Shown in pieces: positions 38,988 to 47,406 of a DNA stretch of 64,000 nucleotides. The number at the start of each line of letters is the position of its first letter. Position 1 is the first letter of the stretch. Both the position numbers and the translations under genes were made by a program. Under the pieces are notes generated by a model that was not told the origin of the DNA, searched no databases, and worked only from the letters and a program-made list of their open reading frames with translations. Origin of the DNA: Bog-752 sp963799395 (lineage in GTDB: Bacteria; Actinomycetota; Thermoleophilia; UBA2241); contig CAWCWZ010000040.1 of assembly GCA_963799395.1 (NCBI GenBank), positions 27,275 to 91,274 on the forward strand. The letters run 5' to 3'.

Positions 38988-39900
38988 CAGAAGCCCCCGA
39001 TCGCGCCGCGCATCTCGGCGGCCGCGGCGGCGGCGGCGCTGCGGTAGTCGCCGCCGCGCTCTTGCCAGGCATAGATGATCGACCGCGAGGCGTTGACCAC
39101 ATAGCCCAGCGCCTCGCCGCGACTGAGCCCCGCGAGCGCCTCGGGACCGGCGCCCTGGGCGCCGAAACCCGGGATGAGCAGGAAGGCGCGCGGCAGCGCG
39201 GCGCGCACGGCGGCGAGCGACGTGGGGGCGGTGGCGCCGCCACCGCCCCCACGTCGCTATAGCCGTGGACTCCCACGCGCCCGCTGCCGAGGCGCGCGAT
39301 CATCTCGGTCACGTGCAGGTAGAGGGGCCGGCCGCCGCAGTCCCTGTCCTGCAGGCCGGCGGCGCCGGGGTTGCTCGTCCGGGCCAGCACGAAGACGCCC
39401 TTGCCGCGGTCGCAGCACTCGAGGAACGGCTCGAGGGCATCGTCGCCGAGGTAGGGGTTGACGGTCACCGCGTCCGCCCCCAGGCCGGGGAGCGGCGCCC
39501 CGGCCAGGTCCGGCGCGCCGCCGAAGGCGGCGGCGGCGTAGGCGACCGAGGTCGAGCCGATGTCGCCGCGCTTGGCGTCGAGGATCACCGGCAGATCGTG
39601 CTCGTGGGCGCAGGCGATCACGCGCCGCAGCGCCTCCCAGCCGGGCGCGCCGTACTGCTCGAAGAACGCCGCCTGGGGCTTGACGGCGGCGGCGACGTCG
39701 GCAACGGCGTCGATGACGCCGCTCGCGAACTCGGCAAAGCACGCCGCCACGGCCCCCGCGTCGCCCAGCTCGCCGACGCGCGCGGCGTAGGACGCGCGCA
39801 GATCGTCGGGCAATCGCGCGAGATCGGGGTCCATCCCGACGCACACGGCGCTCCGTCGGCTGAGGATGCTTTCGGCCAGCCTGTCTGCGAATTTCGTCAT
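38987..39900 (-). CDS. pyrF: Orotidine 5'-phosphate decarboxylase, type 2 (one frameshift)
   Basis: Last step of UMP synthesis; about 304 residues. The start MTKFADRLAESILSRRS follows AGGTGAG. Type 2 signatures are CVGMDPDLARLP, KPQAAFFEQYGAPGWEAL and the catalytic VILDAKRGDIGSTS. After VGVHGYSDVGAVAAPPPP the frame is lost inside a 43-nt palindrome; the other frame continues TSLAAVRAALPRAFLLIPGFGAQG to YVVNASRSIIYAW. One added base restores a complete protein. Coupled to the LysM gene by a TGATG overlap. Confidence 0.95.
39216..39258. repeat. Perfect hairpin at the pyrF frameshift
   Basis: A 20-bp stem (39216-39235 with 39239-39258) and loop GCC, containing runs of five G and five C. The pyrF reading frame breaks within or beside it. 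Confidence 0.95.
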
Positions 39901-39965
39901 CTCACCTGACCAATTGGGCGTCGGGCGGCGCAATCCTGCCCGCCGGCGCCCGTTGACCGGCGCGC

Positions 39966-40808
39966 TCAGGCAGGCGGCGGGTCGCCGCCCTCGGCGGGGC
40001 CGCCGGCCTCGGCGGGGTCGCGGCCGGCCGCGTCGGGCGGGCCGCCGACCGACCCGGCCGCCGCGTCGTCGAGCCCGGTCAGACCTTCGTCGTCGAGCTC
40101 GGTCAGACCCTCGTCGTCGAGCTCGGTCAGACCCTCGTCGACGACGTCGATGGAGTGCCGCTGCTGGGCCTGGAAGGCGCGGACGTTCTTGCGGATCGTG
40201 TCGAGCTTGGCGCGAATGTAGTCGCGCGACGAGTCGGCCGTGCCCGGCGCCTCCTCTTCCTGCTCGAGCTCCTCGGATTCCTGCTGCATCTGCCGCAGGA
40301 CGTCCATGAGCTGGCCGTCGTCCATGGTGGTGAGCGTGTTCAGGTCGTACTTCATGACCTTGCTCGAGGCCTCGTGCACGGCGGTGAGCTTGGAACGCAC
40401 GACCGGGTTAAACACGGCGCTCGGGTCGACCTGGGCGGTGATCGCGTCGACGTCCCTGATCCAGTCCTCTTCGCTGGCCCCCAGCTTGGGGATGATCTTG
40501 ATCTGACCTTCGTTGTTCTCCTCGATGCGGTCGATCGACAGGTAGGCTCGCAGGAACCCCTCGGTGAAGGCGACCGGCACCGTGGCCGCGTAGGTGATGA
40601 CCTGGAGGATCTCGGCGGCGAACTGGGTGAACGTGCCGGTGTGCAGGAAGCTGTCCTCGATCAGGCCGAGGAGCATGGACTTGAGGTACGGATCGGCGCG
40701 CTGGGCGACGTCGAAGTTCGGCCCCGACGCCGGCGTGGCGGCCGCGTTGGCAGCCCCCGCTCCAGGCGCCCCCTGTGCGTCTGCGCTCGACTCGGGTGCG
40801 TCAGTCAT
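39966..40808 (-). CDS. Acidic hypothetical protein with a repeat tail
   Basis: Protein of 280 residues that I do not recognise. ATG 40808 follows AGGTGAGGGAG. After an Ala-rich start, residues about 35-205 are a helical, well-composed domain (PYLKSMLLGLIEDSFLHTGT, YAATVPVAFTEGFLRAYLSI, IRDVDAITAQVDPSAVFNPV, VMKYDLNTLTTMDDGQLMDV). A charged coiled-coil (QQESEELEQEEE), a short helical part and then three copies of an eight-residue repeat ending DEGLTELD follow. It is upstream of pyrF on the same strand with a 65-bp gap. No membrane or signal sequence. It looks like a cytoplasmic structural or adaptor protein; function unknown. Confidence 0.8.
   Translation of the reverse strand: MTDAPESSADAQGAPGAGAANAAATPASGPNFDVAQRADPYLKSMLLGLIEDSFLHTGTFTQFAAEILQVITYAATVPVAFTEGFLRAYLSIDRIEENNEGQIKIIPKLGASEEDWIRDVDAITAQVDPSAVFNPVVRSKLTAVHEASSKVMKYDLNTLTTMDDGQLMDVLRQMQQESEELEQEEEAPGTADSSRDYIRAKLDTIRKNVRAFQAQQRHSIDVVDEGLTELDDEGLTELDDEGLTGLDDAAAGSVGGPPDAAGRDPAEAGGPAEGGDPPPA
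40065..40136. repeat. Three 24-bp tandem repeats
   Basis: Units at 40065-40088, 40089-40112 and 40113-40136; the last two are identical. They keep the reading frame of the hypothetical gene and encode (on the minus strand) DDEGLTEL-type octapeptides. Copy number may vary between strains. Confidence 0.92.
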
Positions 40809-40938
40809 GGCTCCCTCACCTCGTGCTCGCCGTCGACTCGCAGCAACCTTACTCCAAGGTCGAAAGGCATGCCAAACACGGGCGCCCGACGCAGAGGCGA
40901 GACGCCGACTCGGCCTTTCCGGTAGGCTGACCGCAGCC

Positions 40939-41886
40939 ATGGACGAACCGCGCCAAGCCTCGTCGCAGGCCGCCGGCCGGACCGGCGGCGACGCCGGCGG
41001 CGAGCGTGGCGCCGGCGGACTGGTCCTGCGTGGCGCCGGCCTGCTCGCCGCCGTGCTGCGGACGGCCGCGCGCGAGCCGCGGGCGACCGCCCTCTTCTGC
41101 GACATCGACGGCACCATCTCGCCCATCGTCGCCGACCCCTACGCGGCCGAGGTACCCGAGGCGTTCCGCGCGGCGCTCGCCGCGCTCGCGCCGCGCCTGG
41201 GCCTGCTGGCCTTCGTCACGGGCCGCGACGTGCGCCAGGCCGCGGCCATGGTCAAAGTCGAGGGCGCCGCGTACGTGGGCCTGCACGGCTTCGACCAGAT
41301 GACACCCGACGGCACGGTGGTCCGCGACCCCGCCGCCGAGCCCTACGTCGACAGGGTCCAGGCGATGGCCCGCCGCGTGGCCGGTCTCGACGCCGGGCGC
41401 CTCGGCCTGGTGGTCGAGAACAAGGGCCCGATGCTCGACCTGCACTACCGCCGGGCGCCCGACCCGGCGGCCACCCTGGCCGTCCTCGAGGCCGAGATCC
41501 TCGGTCCGGCGCGGGCGCTGGGACTGGGCGTCGCGACGGGACATTTCCTCGTGGAGCTGCGCCCGCCCGAACCGGTGAGCAAGGGCACGGCGGTGCTGCG
41601 CCTGCTGCGCAGCGGCGGGCGCGACGGCGCCGGGCTGCGCGTGACGATCTGCGCCGGCGACGACCTCACCGACTGCACCGGCTTCGCGGCGGTGCACGAG
41701 TGGGCCGACGAAGCCGAGGCGGCGGCGACCGGCGGCGACGCGCCCGCAGGGCGCGTCGCCCTCGCCGTCGCCGCCCTCACCGGCGAGACGCCGCGACGAG
41801 TCACGGACGAGGCCGACGTCGTGGTCGCCGCGACGCCGGGCGTCTACGAGGTGCTCACTGCCCTGCTCGCGGCAGTCCGCGCCTAG
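40939..41886 (+). CDS. otsB: Trehalose-6-phosphate phosphatase
   Basis: HAD-superfamily phosphatase of 315 residues that removes phosphate from trehalose 6-phosphate. After a 50-residue variable N-terminus come the catalytic DIDGT (55-59, FCDIDGTISPIVADP), FVTGRDVRQ, GLHGFDQ, ENKGPMLDLHYR, the conserved Lys of SKGTAV, and the metal-binding GDDLTD. This set is specific to OtsB. The ATG 40939 start is tentative because the first 30 residues are Gly/Arg-rich. No otsA is nearby. Convergent with enoyl-CoA hydratase. An insertion-like VHEWADEAEAAATGGDAPAGRV near the end is partly encoded by a palindrome. Confidence 0.93.
   Translation: MDEPRQASSQAAGRTGGDAGGERGAGGLVLRGAGLLAAVLRTAAREPRATALFCDIDGTISPIVADPYAAEVPEAFRAALAALAPRLGLLAFVTGRDVRQAAAMVKVEGAAYVGLHGFDQMTPDGTVVRDPAAEPYVDRVQAMARRVAGLDAGRLGLVVENKGPMLDLHYRRAPDPAATLAVLEAEILGPARALGLGVATGHFLVELRPPEPVSKGTAVLRLLRSGGRDGAGLRVTICAGDDLTDCTGFAAVHEWADEAEAAATGGDAPAGRVALAVAALTGETPRRVTDEADVVVAATPGVYEVLTALLAAVRA
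41734..41760. repeat. Perfect 12-bp hairpin in otsB
   Basis: GGCGACGCGCCC, loop GCA, GGGCGCGTCGCC. The loop is the same trinucleotide as in the murD hairpin. Twelve base pairs is near what chance could produce at this GC content. Confidence 0.9.
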
Positions 41887-41934
41887 TCAGGCCGAGGAGC
41901 GCTCCCCACAAAGAGCTCGCGGCGGGCGACGGCG

Positions 41935-42711
41935 CTACCTGCCCTCGAACCCCTTCGGCGGGCGCTTCTCGAGGAAGGCGTCCATGCCTTCGACGCGGTC
42001 CTGGCTGGCGAAGGCAAGGGCGAACAGGTCGCGCTCGATCTCGTGGCCGGCTTCGATGTCGACGTTCAGCGCGTGGTGGATCTGCGACTTGATGTAGCGC
42101 ACGGCCAGCGGCGGCCTGGCGGCGAGCTCCCCGGCGAGCTTGAGCGCTTCGTCCATGAGCTCCGCGGCCGGGAACACCGCCTGCACGAGCCCTATGCGAG
42201 CCGCCGCGGCGGCGTCGATCAGGCGGCCGCTCAGGCAGAGGTAGGCCGCCCAGCCGTTGCCGACCTCGCGCGGCAGGCGCTGGGTACCGCCCCAGCCGGG
42301 GGTGATGCCGAGACCGACCTCGGGCTGGCCGAAGCGGGCGCCCTCGGCGGCGAAGCGGATGTCGCAGGCCAGGGCGAGCTCGCAGCCGCCGCCCAGGGCG
42401 AAGCCGTTGACGGCAGCGATCCAGGGTTGCGGTGAACCTTCGATGGCCTCGATCACCTTGCGACCCAGCCACGAAGCCTGGCGGGCGTCTTCGGGGGTCA
42501 TGCCGCGGAACTCGGCGATGTCGGCGCCGGCCACGAAGGCCTTCTCGCCGGCGCCGGTCAGCACGACCGCGCGCACATCCGGATCGCGGCCGATCTCGCG
42601 GGCGACGGCGAGCAGCTCCTGGTTCGTCGCCGTGTTCAGGGCGTTCAGCACCTCGGGACGGGCGACCGTGACGATGGCGACGGCGCCGTCGCGCTTGACC
42701 TCGACTGCCAT
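41935..42711 (-). CDS. Enoyl-CoA hydratase/isomerase family protein
   Basis: Crotonase-fold enzyme of 258 residues hydrating 2-enoyl-CoA in fatty-acid or amino-acid breakdown. PEVLNALNTATNQEL, the oxyanion-hole segment AFVAGADIAEF, AAVNGFALGGGCELALACDI, and catalytic Glu positions in FGQPEVGLGITPGWGGTQRLPR are all present, and it ends FLEKRPPKGFEGR. Both catalytic glutamates (VNG...GCE, and PEVGLG) are retained, favouring true hydratase activity. ATG 42711 lies behind a perfect AAGGAGG. A strong promoter about 450 bp upstream on the same strand could drive it through a long leader. Substrate chain length is unknown. Confidence 0.95.
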   Translation of the reverse strand: MAVEVKRDGAVAIVTVARPEVLNALNTATNQELLAVAREIGRDPDVRAVVLTGAGEKAFVAGADIAEFRGMTPEDARQASWLGRKVIEAIEGSPQPWIAAVNGFALGGGCELALACDIRFAAEGARFGQPEVGLGITPGWGGTQRLPREVGNGWAAYLCLSGRLIDAAAAARIGLVQAVFPAAELMDEALKLAGELAARPPLAVRYIKSQIHHALNVDIEAGHEIERDLFALAFASQDRVEGMDAFLEKRPPKGFEGR

Positions 42712-43353
42712 GAGTAGACCCTCCTTGCGCATCGGTGGGCCGCGATCGGCCCAGGGCAACTCTACCCCACGAGCCCGCGGAAGATCGCCGGACGGACGGG
42801 ATCGCGACGGCAGCCGGGGCCTTCGTGGAGACGAGTCGTGGCGGCAAAGGAAGCAAGTCGGGGGCGGGCCGGCGGCAGCGTCTGCCGCCGGCCCCACCCT
42901 CGCGACATCCGCGGCCCGAGGGGGCTCGGCTCGTCCGGGGGGAGGGCGAGTCTTGCCGCGGACTCTTCGTGTCGGCGCGCCGCGGTCCCGATCGATCCCG
43001 GGCGAGGTTCGCGGCCGGCGGACGCGTCTGCTTCCCGCTCGCACATCCTGCGAACTACCCGCAACGCACGAGTACATCCCACTCGCGTCCGCTCCCGCGC
43101 GCTTCGATCGCTCCGGCGCTCATGTGACCGACGCGACGACCAAGCGTGCTCGAACAAGACCCATTGTAGTGCTGCGCGAAAGTGTGGTCAATCGTGAGTT
43201 TTCTTTCGTTTCGTGTGACAACGACGGCACATGTCGCTCGCGAGACGTCATGGAGACCCGTACAGAAACGCACAGGATCGCATTGTCATCCTGTACAGGG
43301 CGAACGGCGTGTGATGGGCTTCGCGACGACCGCGTCGAGGTATGGAGGACCGC
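42712..43353. other. Long intergenic region with a strong promoter and a hairpin
   Basis: A 642-bp gap between divergent genes. It contains a perfect 13-bp hairpin (42866-42878/42882-42894, loop CGT) and, in an AT-richer part (43130-43310), a near-consensus minus-strand promoter. Open frames here lack coding character. It may hold a small RNA or a long regulatory leader. Confidence 0.5.
43163..43191 (-). promoter_or_regulatory. Near-consensus minus-strand promoter
   Basis: TTGACC (43191-43186), a 17-bp spacer, TACAAT (43168-43163). The start point would be about 43156. The nearest gene downstream on this strand is the enoyl-CoA hydratase, some 445 bp away. Confidence 0.6.
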
Positions 43354-43932
43354 ATGCGCACGCAGCCGCCCACGCCGCCCCGCCGCCGGGTCGGTCGCAC
43401 GGCGGCGGCCCTCGCGGTGCTGCTCGCCGGCGCCTCGGCCGCCGTCCTCGTCTGCGGCTGCGCCGCCTCGCCGACGCCCACGCCGACGGCGGTCCGGTCG
43501 GCGGCGGCCACATCCCGGCCGGCGGTCTCCTCATCGCCTGAGGGCGCGTCCACGCCGTCGCCCGCCGCGACGATCACGGCCGGCCCGGTGCCGCCGGCCG
43601 CGGCGCGCACGGCACTGCGCTACTGGCGTCTGGTCGGCGCCCATCGCTACCGCGCCCTGCTCGCCGTGGTCACGCGCGACTCGCAAGCCGCCGTCGCGCT
43701 AAGAGCCGGCGACGCCGCCGCGTTCTGGGGCATCGAGGGCGTCCGCGTCGTGTCGATCGACCGCACCGCGTCGCCGCTGCCGCCGCCCGGCGCCACGCTC
43801 GAGTTCGCCATGACCGTCGCCATCCGACCGACCCGCACGAGCGCGTGGAGCGCGGGCCGCACGCTGGTCTTCATGTGCCTGCGTCGCGTCGGCGGCTCCT
43901 GGCGGGTCTACGAAGCCGGCACCGGTCCGTAG
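43354..43932 (+). CDS. Secreted lipoprotein, function unknown
   Basis: Protein of 192 residues. The signal peptide (RRRVGRTAAALAVLLAGASAA) ends in a lipobox-like VLVCGCAAS, so it is probably lipid-anchored at Cys. A Thr/Pro/Ser-rich linker (about 40-75) precedes a compact C-terminal domain (AARTALRYWRLVGAHRYRAL ... WSAGRTLVFMCLRRVGGSWR) resembling the NTF2-like or DUF4878-type folds of actinobacterial lipoproteins. ATG 43354 has GGAGG five bases before it; Met 43342 is an alternative. It shares general layout with the lipoprotein at 50.7 kb. Convergent with pcrA across a strong hairpin. Confidence 0.82.
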   Translation: MRTQPPTPPRRRVGRTAAALAVLLAGASAAVLVCGCAASPTPTPTAVRSAAATSRPAVSSSPEGASTPSPAATITAGPVPPAAARTALRYWRLVGAHRYRALLAVVTRDSQAAVALRAGDAAAFWGIEGVRVVSIDRTASPLPPPGATLEFAMTVAIRPTRTSAWSAGRTLVFMCLRRVGGSWRVYEAGTGP

Positions 43933-43987
43933 AGCGGCGCCGGCCGGGCGGAACTTATCGGTAAAGCGGCTCCGGCCGGCGCCGCTC
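43932..43987. terminator. Bidirectional terminator between lipoprotein gene and pcrA
   Basis: A perfect 16-bp stem (43932-43947 with 43972-43987) around a 24-base loop that contains AACTTATCGGTAAAG. It lies exactly between two converging genes. Confidence 0.65.
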
Positions 43988-43996
43988 CCCTATGAC

Positions 43997-46372
43997 CTAG
44001 GCCCTGAGCTTGCGCAGCGGCGCGATGGTGGCCATCAGGCGCCGCTCCGAGCCGTCGTTCTCAAAGCGCACGACGATGATCCCGCCCGGTTCGGCGGCCG
44101 TCACGGTGCCCTCGCCGAGCGTGGCGTGCAGCACCCGGTCGCCGGCCGCGAAGAACTGCTCGACCATCGTCTCGGCGGGCTTCTCGAGACCGGTGATCAG
44201 CCGGCCCGAACCAGCGATGCCTTCGTCGTCGCGCTCGCGCCACTCCGACCAGTCGTCGCCGCCGCGACCGCGGTCGCGGCGGCCGTCGCGCGCCGCCCGG
44301 CCGGCCCCGGCGCCCGACCAGCCGCCCGTCTGATAGGCCGGACCGCCGACACGCGTGACCTCGACGAGGTCGGCGGGGATCTCGGTGAGGAACCGCGAGG
44401 GCAGGCCGTACAGGCTGCCACCCCAGAGGTTGCGCGCCCGGGCATGGAGCAGGTACAGGCGATCCATCGCCCTCGTGATGCCGACGTACGCGAGGCGGCG
44501 CTCCTCCTCGAGGTTCTGGTCGTCGAGTGAGCGCTGGTGAGGGAACACGCCCTCCTCCATGCCGGTGATGAACACGACCGGGAACTCGAGACCCTTGGCG
44601 TTGTGCAGGGTCATGAAGGTGATGAGCTCGCTCGTGTCGACCATGGTGTCGATGTCCGAGTAGAGCGAGATCTCCTGCAGAAAGCCGTCGAGCGACGGCT
44701 CCTCGGCGCGCTGGTCGTACTCGGCGGCCACGCCGACGAGCTCCTCGAGGTTCTCGACGCGGCCCTCGGCTTCGAGCGTGCCCTGTCCCTGGAGCATGGC
44801 CGAGTACCCGCTCTCGTCGAGCACCCGGCGTACGAGGGCCGCCACCGACGGCGTCGACGGCGCCGTCGCCCGCCAGGCGTTCACCACCGCCGCGAACGCG
44901 CCGAGCGAGGCGACCGCCGCAGCCGTCAGCCCGGGCACGTCGGCGGCGCGCTCGATCACGCTCCACAACGTCTCGCCGAGCGTCTGCGCTTCGGTCTGCA
45001 GGCGCGCCATCGTGGTCTGGCCGAGGCCCCGCCGCGGCATGTTGACGATGCGCAGCAGGCGCTGCTCGTCGGCCGGATTGTTGATGACCGCGAGGTAGGC
45101 GAGCGCGTCCTTGACCTCGGCGCGCTCGTAGAAGCGCGTGCCGCCGACCACCTGATAGGCGATGGCGTAGCGGCCGAACTCCTCTTCGAGCACGCGCGAC
45201 TGGGCGTTCGTGCGGTAGAGCACGGCGATGTCGTGGGGCGCGAGGGGGCGGGCTTCGCCCGCCCCCTCGCGCCCCACGCCCTCCTCGAGCAGCTTGCGCA
45301 CCTCGCTCGCCACGAAGCGCGCCTCGGCGTGCTCGTCTGCGACCTCGACGACGTGCGCCGGCCGGCCGGTCCCCCGTGCCGTCCAGAGGTTCTTGCCCTT
45401 GCGCCGCCGGTTGTTGGCGACCACCGCGTTGGCCACGTCGAGGATGTGGCTCGTCGAGCGGTAGTTCTGTTCGAGCCTGATCACCTTGGCGTCGGGGTGG
45501 TCGCGCTCGAACTCGAGGATGTTGCGGATGTCGGCCCCGCGCCACGAGTAGATCGACTGGTCGTCGTCGCCGACCACCGCGAGGTTGCCGCTCCCGCCGG
45601 CCAGAAGGTTGGCGATGCGGTACTGGGCGTGGTTCGTGTCCTGGTATTCGTCGACCATGATGAAACGGAACGTGCGCCGGTAGTGCTCGAGCCGGTCCGG
45701 GTAGATCTCGAGCAGGTTCACCGTCTTCATCAGCAGGTCGTCGAAGTCCATGGCGCTCATCTCCATGAGCTTCTTCTCGTAGAGGTCGTAGACGTCGGCG
45801 GCGGCGCGCTGAAAGAAGCCGCCGGTCTGCTCGCGAAAGGCGGCCGGGTCGGTCAGGCGGTTCTTGGCGTCGGAGATGGCGCGCGCCACGGCGTCGGGGG
45901 TGAAGCGCTTGTCGTCTAAGTCGAGCTCGGCGAGGCAGCGCTTGACGAGGCGCTTGGCGTCGTCGGCGTCGTAGATCGAGAAGGTCGACTTGTACCCGAG
46001 GCGCTCGGCCTCGCGGCGCAGGATCCGGGCGCACATCGAGTGGAAGGTCGAGATCCACATGACCCGCACCATCGGGCCCACGAGACTGCCGATGCGGGCG
46101 CGCATCTCGCCGGCGGCCTTGTTGGTGAAGGTGATGGCCAGCACTTCGTCGGGCCGCACGTGGCGCACCTTGATGAGGTAGGCCACGCGGTGGGCGAGCA
46201 CGCGCGTCTTGCCCGACCCGGCGCCGGCGAGGATCAGCAGCGGGCCCTCGAAGTGCTCGACCGCCTCGCGCTGGGGCTCGTTCAGGCCGGCCAGCAGGGC
46301 GTCGCCGGCGGCCGACCGGCCGGGGTGCTCGCCGGCGCGGCGGGGGCCCTTGTCTGCGGCGGATCGGCTCAC
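43997..46372 (-). CDS. pcrA: UvrD/PcrA-type superfamily 1 DNA helicase
   Basis: 3'-5' helicase for nucleotide-excision repair and removal of RecA or stalled complexes; 791 residues. GAGSGKT (50-56), ITFTNKAAGEMR, STFHSMCARILRREA, VDEYQDTNHAQ, GDDDQSIYSWRGAD, LEQNYRST, GGTRFYERAEVKDALAYL, TLHNAKGLEFPVVFITGMEEG and AYVGITRAMDRL make up the full SF1A set. The C-terminal linker ends in a Tudor-like domain (GDRVLHATLGEGTVTAAEPG) typical of PcrA. Near residue 370 an insertion EGVGREGAGEARPLAPHD is encoded by a 47-nt palindrome. The gene follows the VIT gene by seven bases. Confidence 0.97.
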   Translation of the reverse strand: MSRSAADKGPRRAGEHPGRSAAGDALLAGLNEPQREAVEHFEGPLLILAGAGSGKTRVLAHRVAYLIKVRHVRPDEVLAITFTNKAAGEMRARIGSLVGPMVRVMWISTFHSMCARILRREAERLGYKSTFSIYDADDAKRLVKRCLAELDLDDKRFTPDAVARAISDAKNRLTDPAAFREQTGGFFQRAAADVYDLYEKKLMEMSAMDFDDLLMKTVNLLEIYPDRLEHYRRTFRFIMVDEYQDTNHAQYRIANLLAGGSGNLAVVGDDDQSIYSWRGADIRNILEFERDHPDAKVIRLEQNYRSTSHILDVANAVVANNRRRKGKNLWTARGTGRPAHVVEVADEHAEARFVASEVRKLLEEGVGREGAGEARPLAPHDIAVLYRTNAQSRVLEEEFGRYAIAYQVVGGTRFYERAEVKDALAYLAVINNPADEQRLLRIVNMPRRGLGQTTMARLQTEAQTLGETLWSVIERAADVPGLTAAAVASLGAFAAVVNAWRATAPSTPSVAALVRRVLDESGYSAMLQGQGTLEAEGRVENLEELVGVAAEYDQRAEEPSLDGFLQEISLYSDIDTMVDTSELITFMTLHNAKGLEFPVVFITGMEEGVFPHQRSLDDQNLEEERRLAYVGITRAMDRLYLLHARARNLWGGSLYGLPSRFLTEIPADLVEVTRVGGPAYQTGGWSGAGAGRAARDGRRDRGRGGDDWSEWRERDDEGIAGSGRLITGLEKPAETMVEQFFAAGDRVLHATLGEGTVTAAEPGGIIVVRFENDGSERRLMATIAPLRKLRA
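45232..45278. repeat. Perfect 22-bp-stem hairpin in pcrA
   Basis: Arms 45232-45253 and 45257-45278, loop TTC. It encodes GVGREGAGEARPLAPH, a segment between helicase motifs that is normally variable in length. The frame is intact through it. Confidence 0.96.
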
Positions 46373-46379
46373 GGCGCGC

Positions 46380-47000
46380 TCACCGCAGGCCGATGTCGAG
46401 AAGCGCGCTCAGGGCCAGGCAGAGCACACCGGCCACCGCCAGCTTCACGCCCGACCAGACGAGGCGCTGGCGCGACACGCGCCCCAGGAACATCCCCAGC
46501 AGGAAGAGCTCGACGAAGGCGATGACGACGCCCGCGACATAGGCCCCGTGGATGCTCGTCGAGGCCATGAAGAAGGGGATGAGGACGAGCGTCGCGGCGA
46601 GGAACGGCGACACGCCGTCGACGCAGGCGACGACGATCGTGGCGTAGGTCGAGGCCGCGGCGATGTCGGAGTCTTCGAGGCTCGACAGCGTGACCTCTTC
46701 GAGCTCGCGCAGCGAACGGTCGCGCTCGGCGCGTTCGATCAGGTAGGAGCCGTAGAAGCCCGAGACCCCCATGGCGACGGCGGCGCCGAGGCCGACGGCG
46801 ATGACCTGGTGGGCGGAGTGCACCCGCCCGATGTAGCTGCCCACCAGCACGCCCAGCGTCGTGAGCACGCCGTCGAAGGCGTTCATGGCGAAGTACCGGC
46901 GGGCGATCTCGCCGACATCGGCGACCCGGTGGTAGTGGCGCAGCGTCGCGAACCGGCTGCGCAGCCAGCCGGTGAGACCGGAGGCCGCCTGGGGGCTCAT
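46380..47000 (-). CDS. VIT1/CCC1-family membrane protein
   Basis: Membrane protein of 206 residues with five helices, related to plant VIT1 and yeast Ccc1 iron/manganese transporters. The signature FAMNAFDGVLTTLGVLVGSYIG, then VAMGVSGFYGSYLIERAERD, a helical cytoplasmic stretch with acidic residues (LRELEEVTLSSLEDSDIAAA) and paired C-terminal helices are visible. In the family the acidic helices bind Fe or Mn before export. Compared with classic VIT the metal-binding domain is short. Located seven bases before pcrA and 22 after the DUF211 gene, likely one transcript. Confidence 0.85.
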   Translation of the reverse strand: MSPQAASGLTGWLRSRFATLRHYHRVADVGEIARRYFAMNAFDGVLTTLGVLVGSYIGRVHSAHQVIAVGLGAAVAMGVSGFYGSYLIERAERDRSLRELEEVTLSSLEDSDIAAASTYATIVVACVDGVSPFLAATLVLIPFFMASTSIHGAYVAGVVIAFVELFLLGMFLGRVSRQRLVWSGVKLAVAGVLCLALSALLDIGLR

Positions 47001-47022
47001 GTGTCAGGCCGGCGGCGGTGGG

Positions 47023-47331
47023 TCACCGCATCCAGCGGGCGCCGGCATCCTGGGGAGTCTCGGCTTCGTCGATGAGCTGACGGCCGGTCGACACCTTGTC
47101 GATCGAGTGGATGCTGCCTCCGGAGTCCTGGATGACCTCGGCGACTTCCTGGTAGTCGACGTCGTTGCCCTCGAGCGTGATCTTGATGTTCTCGACCTTG
47201 TTGTCGATCTCGAAGAGCGTGATGTCGACGCCGGCCACTCCCTCGAGATCGCCGAGCTTGTCGGCGAGGTTGAGCATGGTCGGCATGTGCGGTTTGAGGA
47301 CGTCGAGGACGAGACGTCGAACGTGGCTCAC
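47023..47331 (-). CDS. DUF211 protein
   Basis: Protein of 102 residues of the DUF211 family, best known in archaea. VSHVRRLVLDVLKPHMPTML, LEGVAGVDITLFEIDNKVEN, IKITLEGNDVDYQEVAEVIQ and DSGGSIHSIDKVSTGR follow the family pattern of a ferredoxin-like alpha/beta fold. The start is GTG 47331, with AGGGAGAG about ten bases upstream; the open frame continues 16 codons further. A DUF211 family member structure shows an oligomeric metal-binding ring, but function is unestablished. Context with a VIT-like metal transporter suggests a metal-related role (inference). Confidence 0.88.
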   Translation of the reverse strand: MSHVRRLVLDVLKPHMPTMLNLADKLGDLEGVAGVDITLFEIDNKVENIKITLEGNDVDYQEVAEVIQDSGGSIHSIDKVSTGRQLIDEAETPQDAGARWMR

Positions 47332-47406
47332 GGCGGGATCACTCTCCCTGAGTGCTGGTTGATGCGGCGATAGTAGCATACCCGCGAAACGGTGGGCCGG
47401 CAGCTG

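Noticed and set aside
42762..43157. Minus-strand ORF of 131 codons starting almost exactly at the predicted transcription start
   Set aside because: Composition is Arg/Pro/Ser-rich with no motif; likely chance in high-GC sequence.
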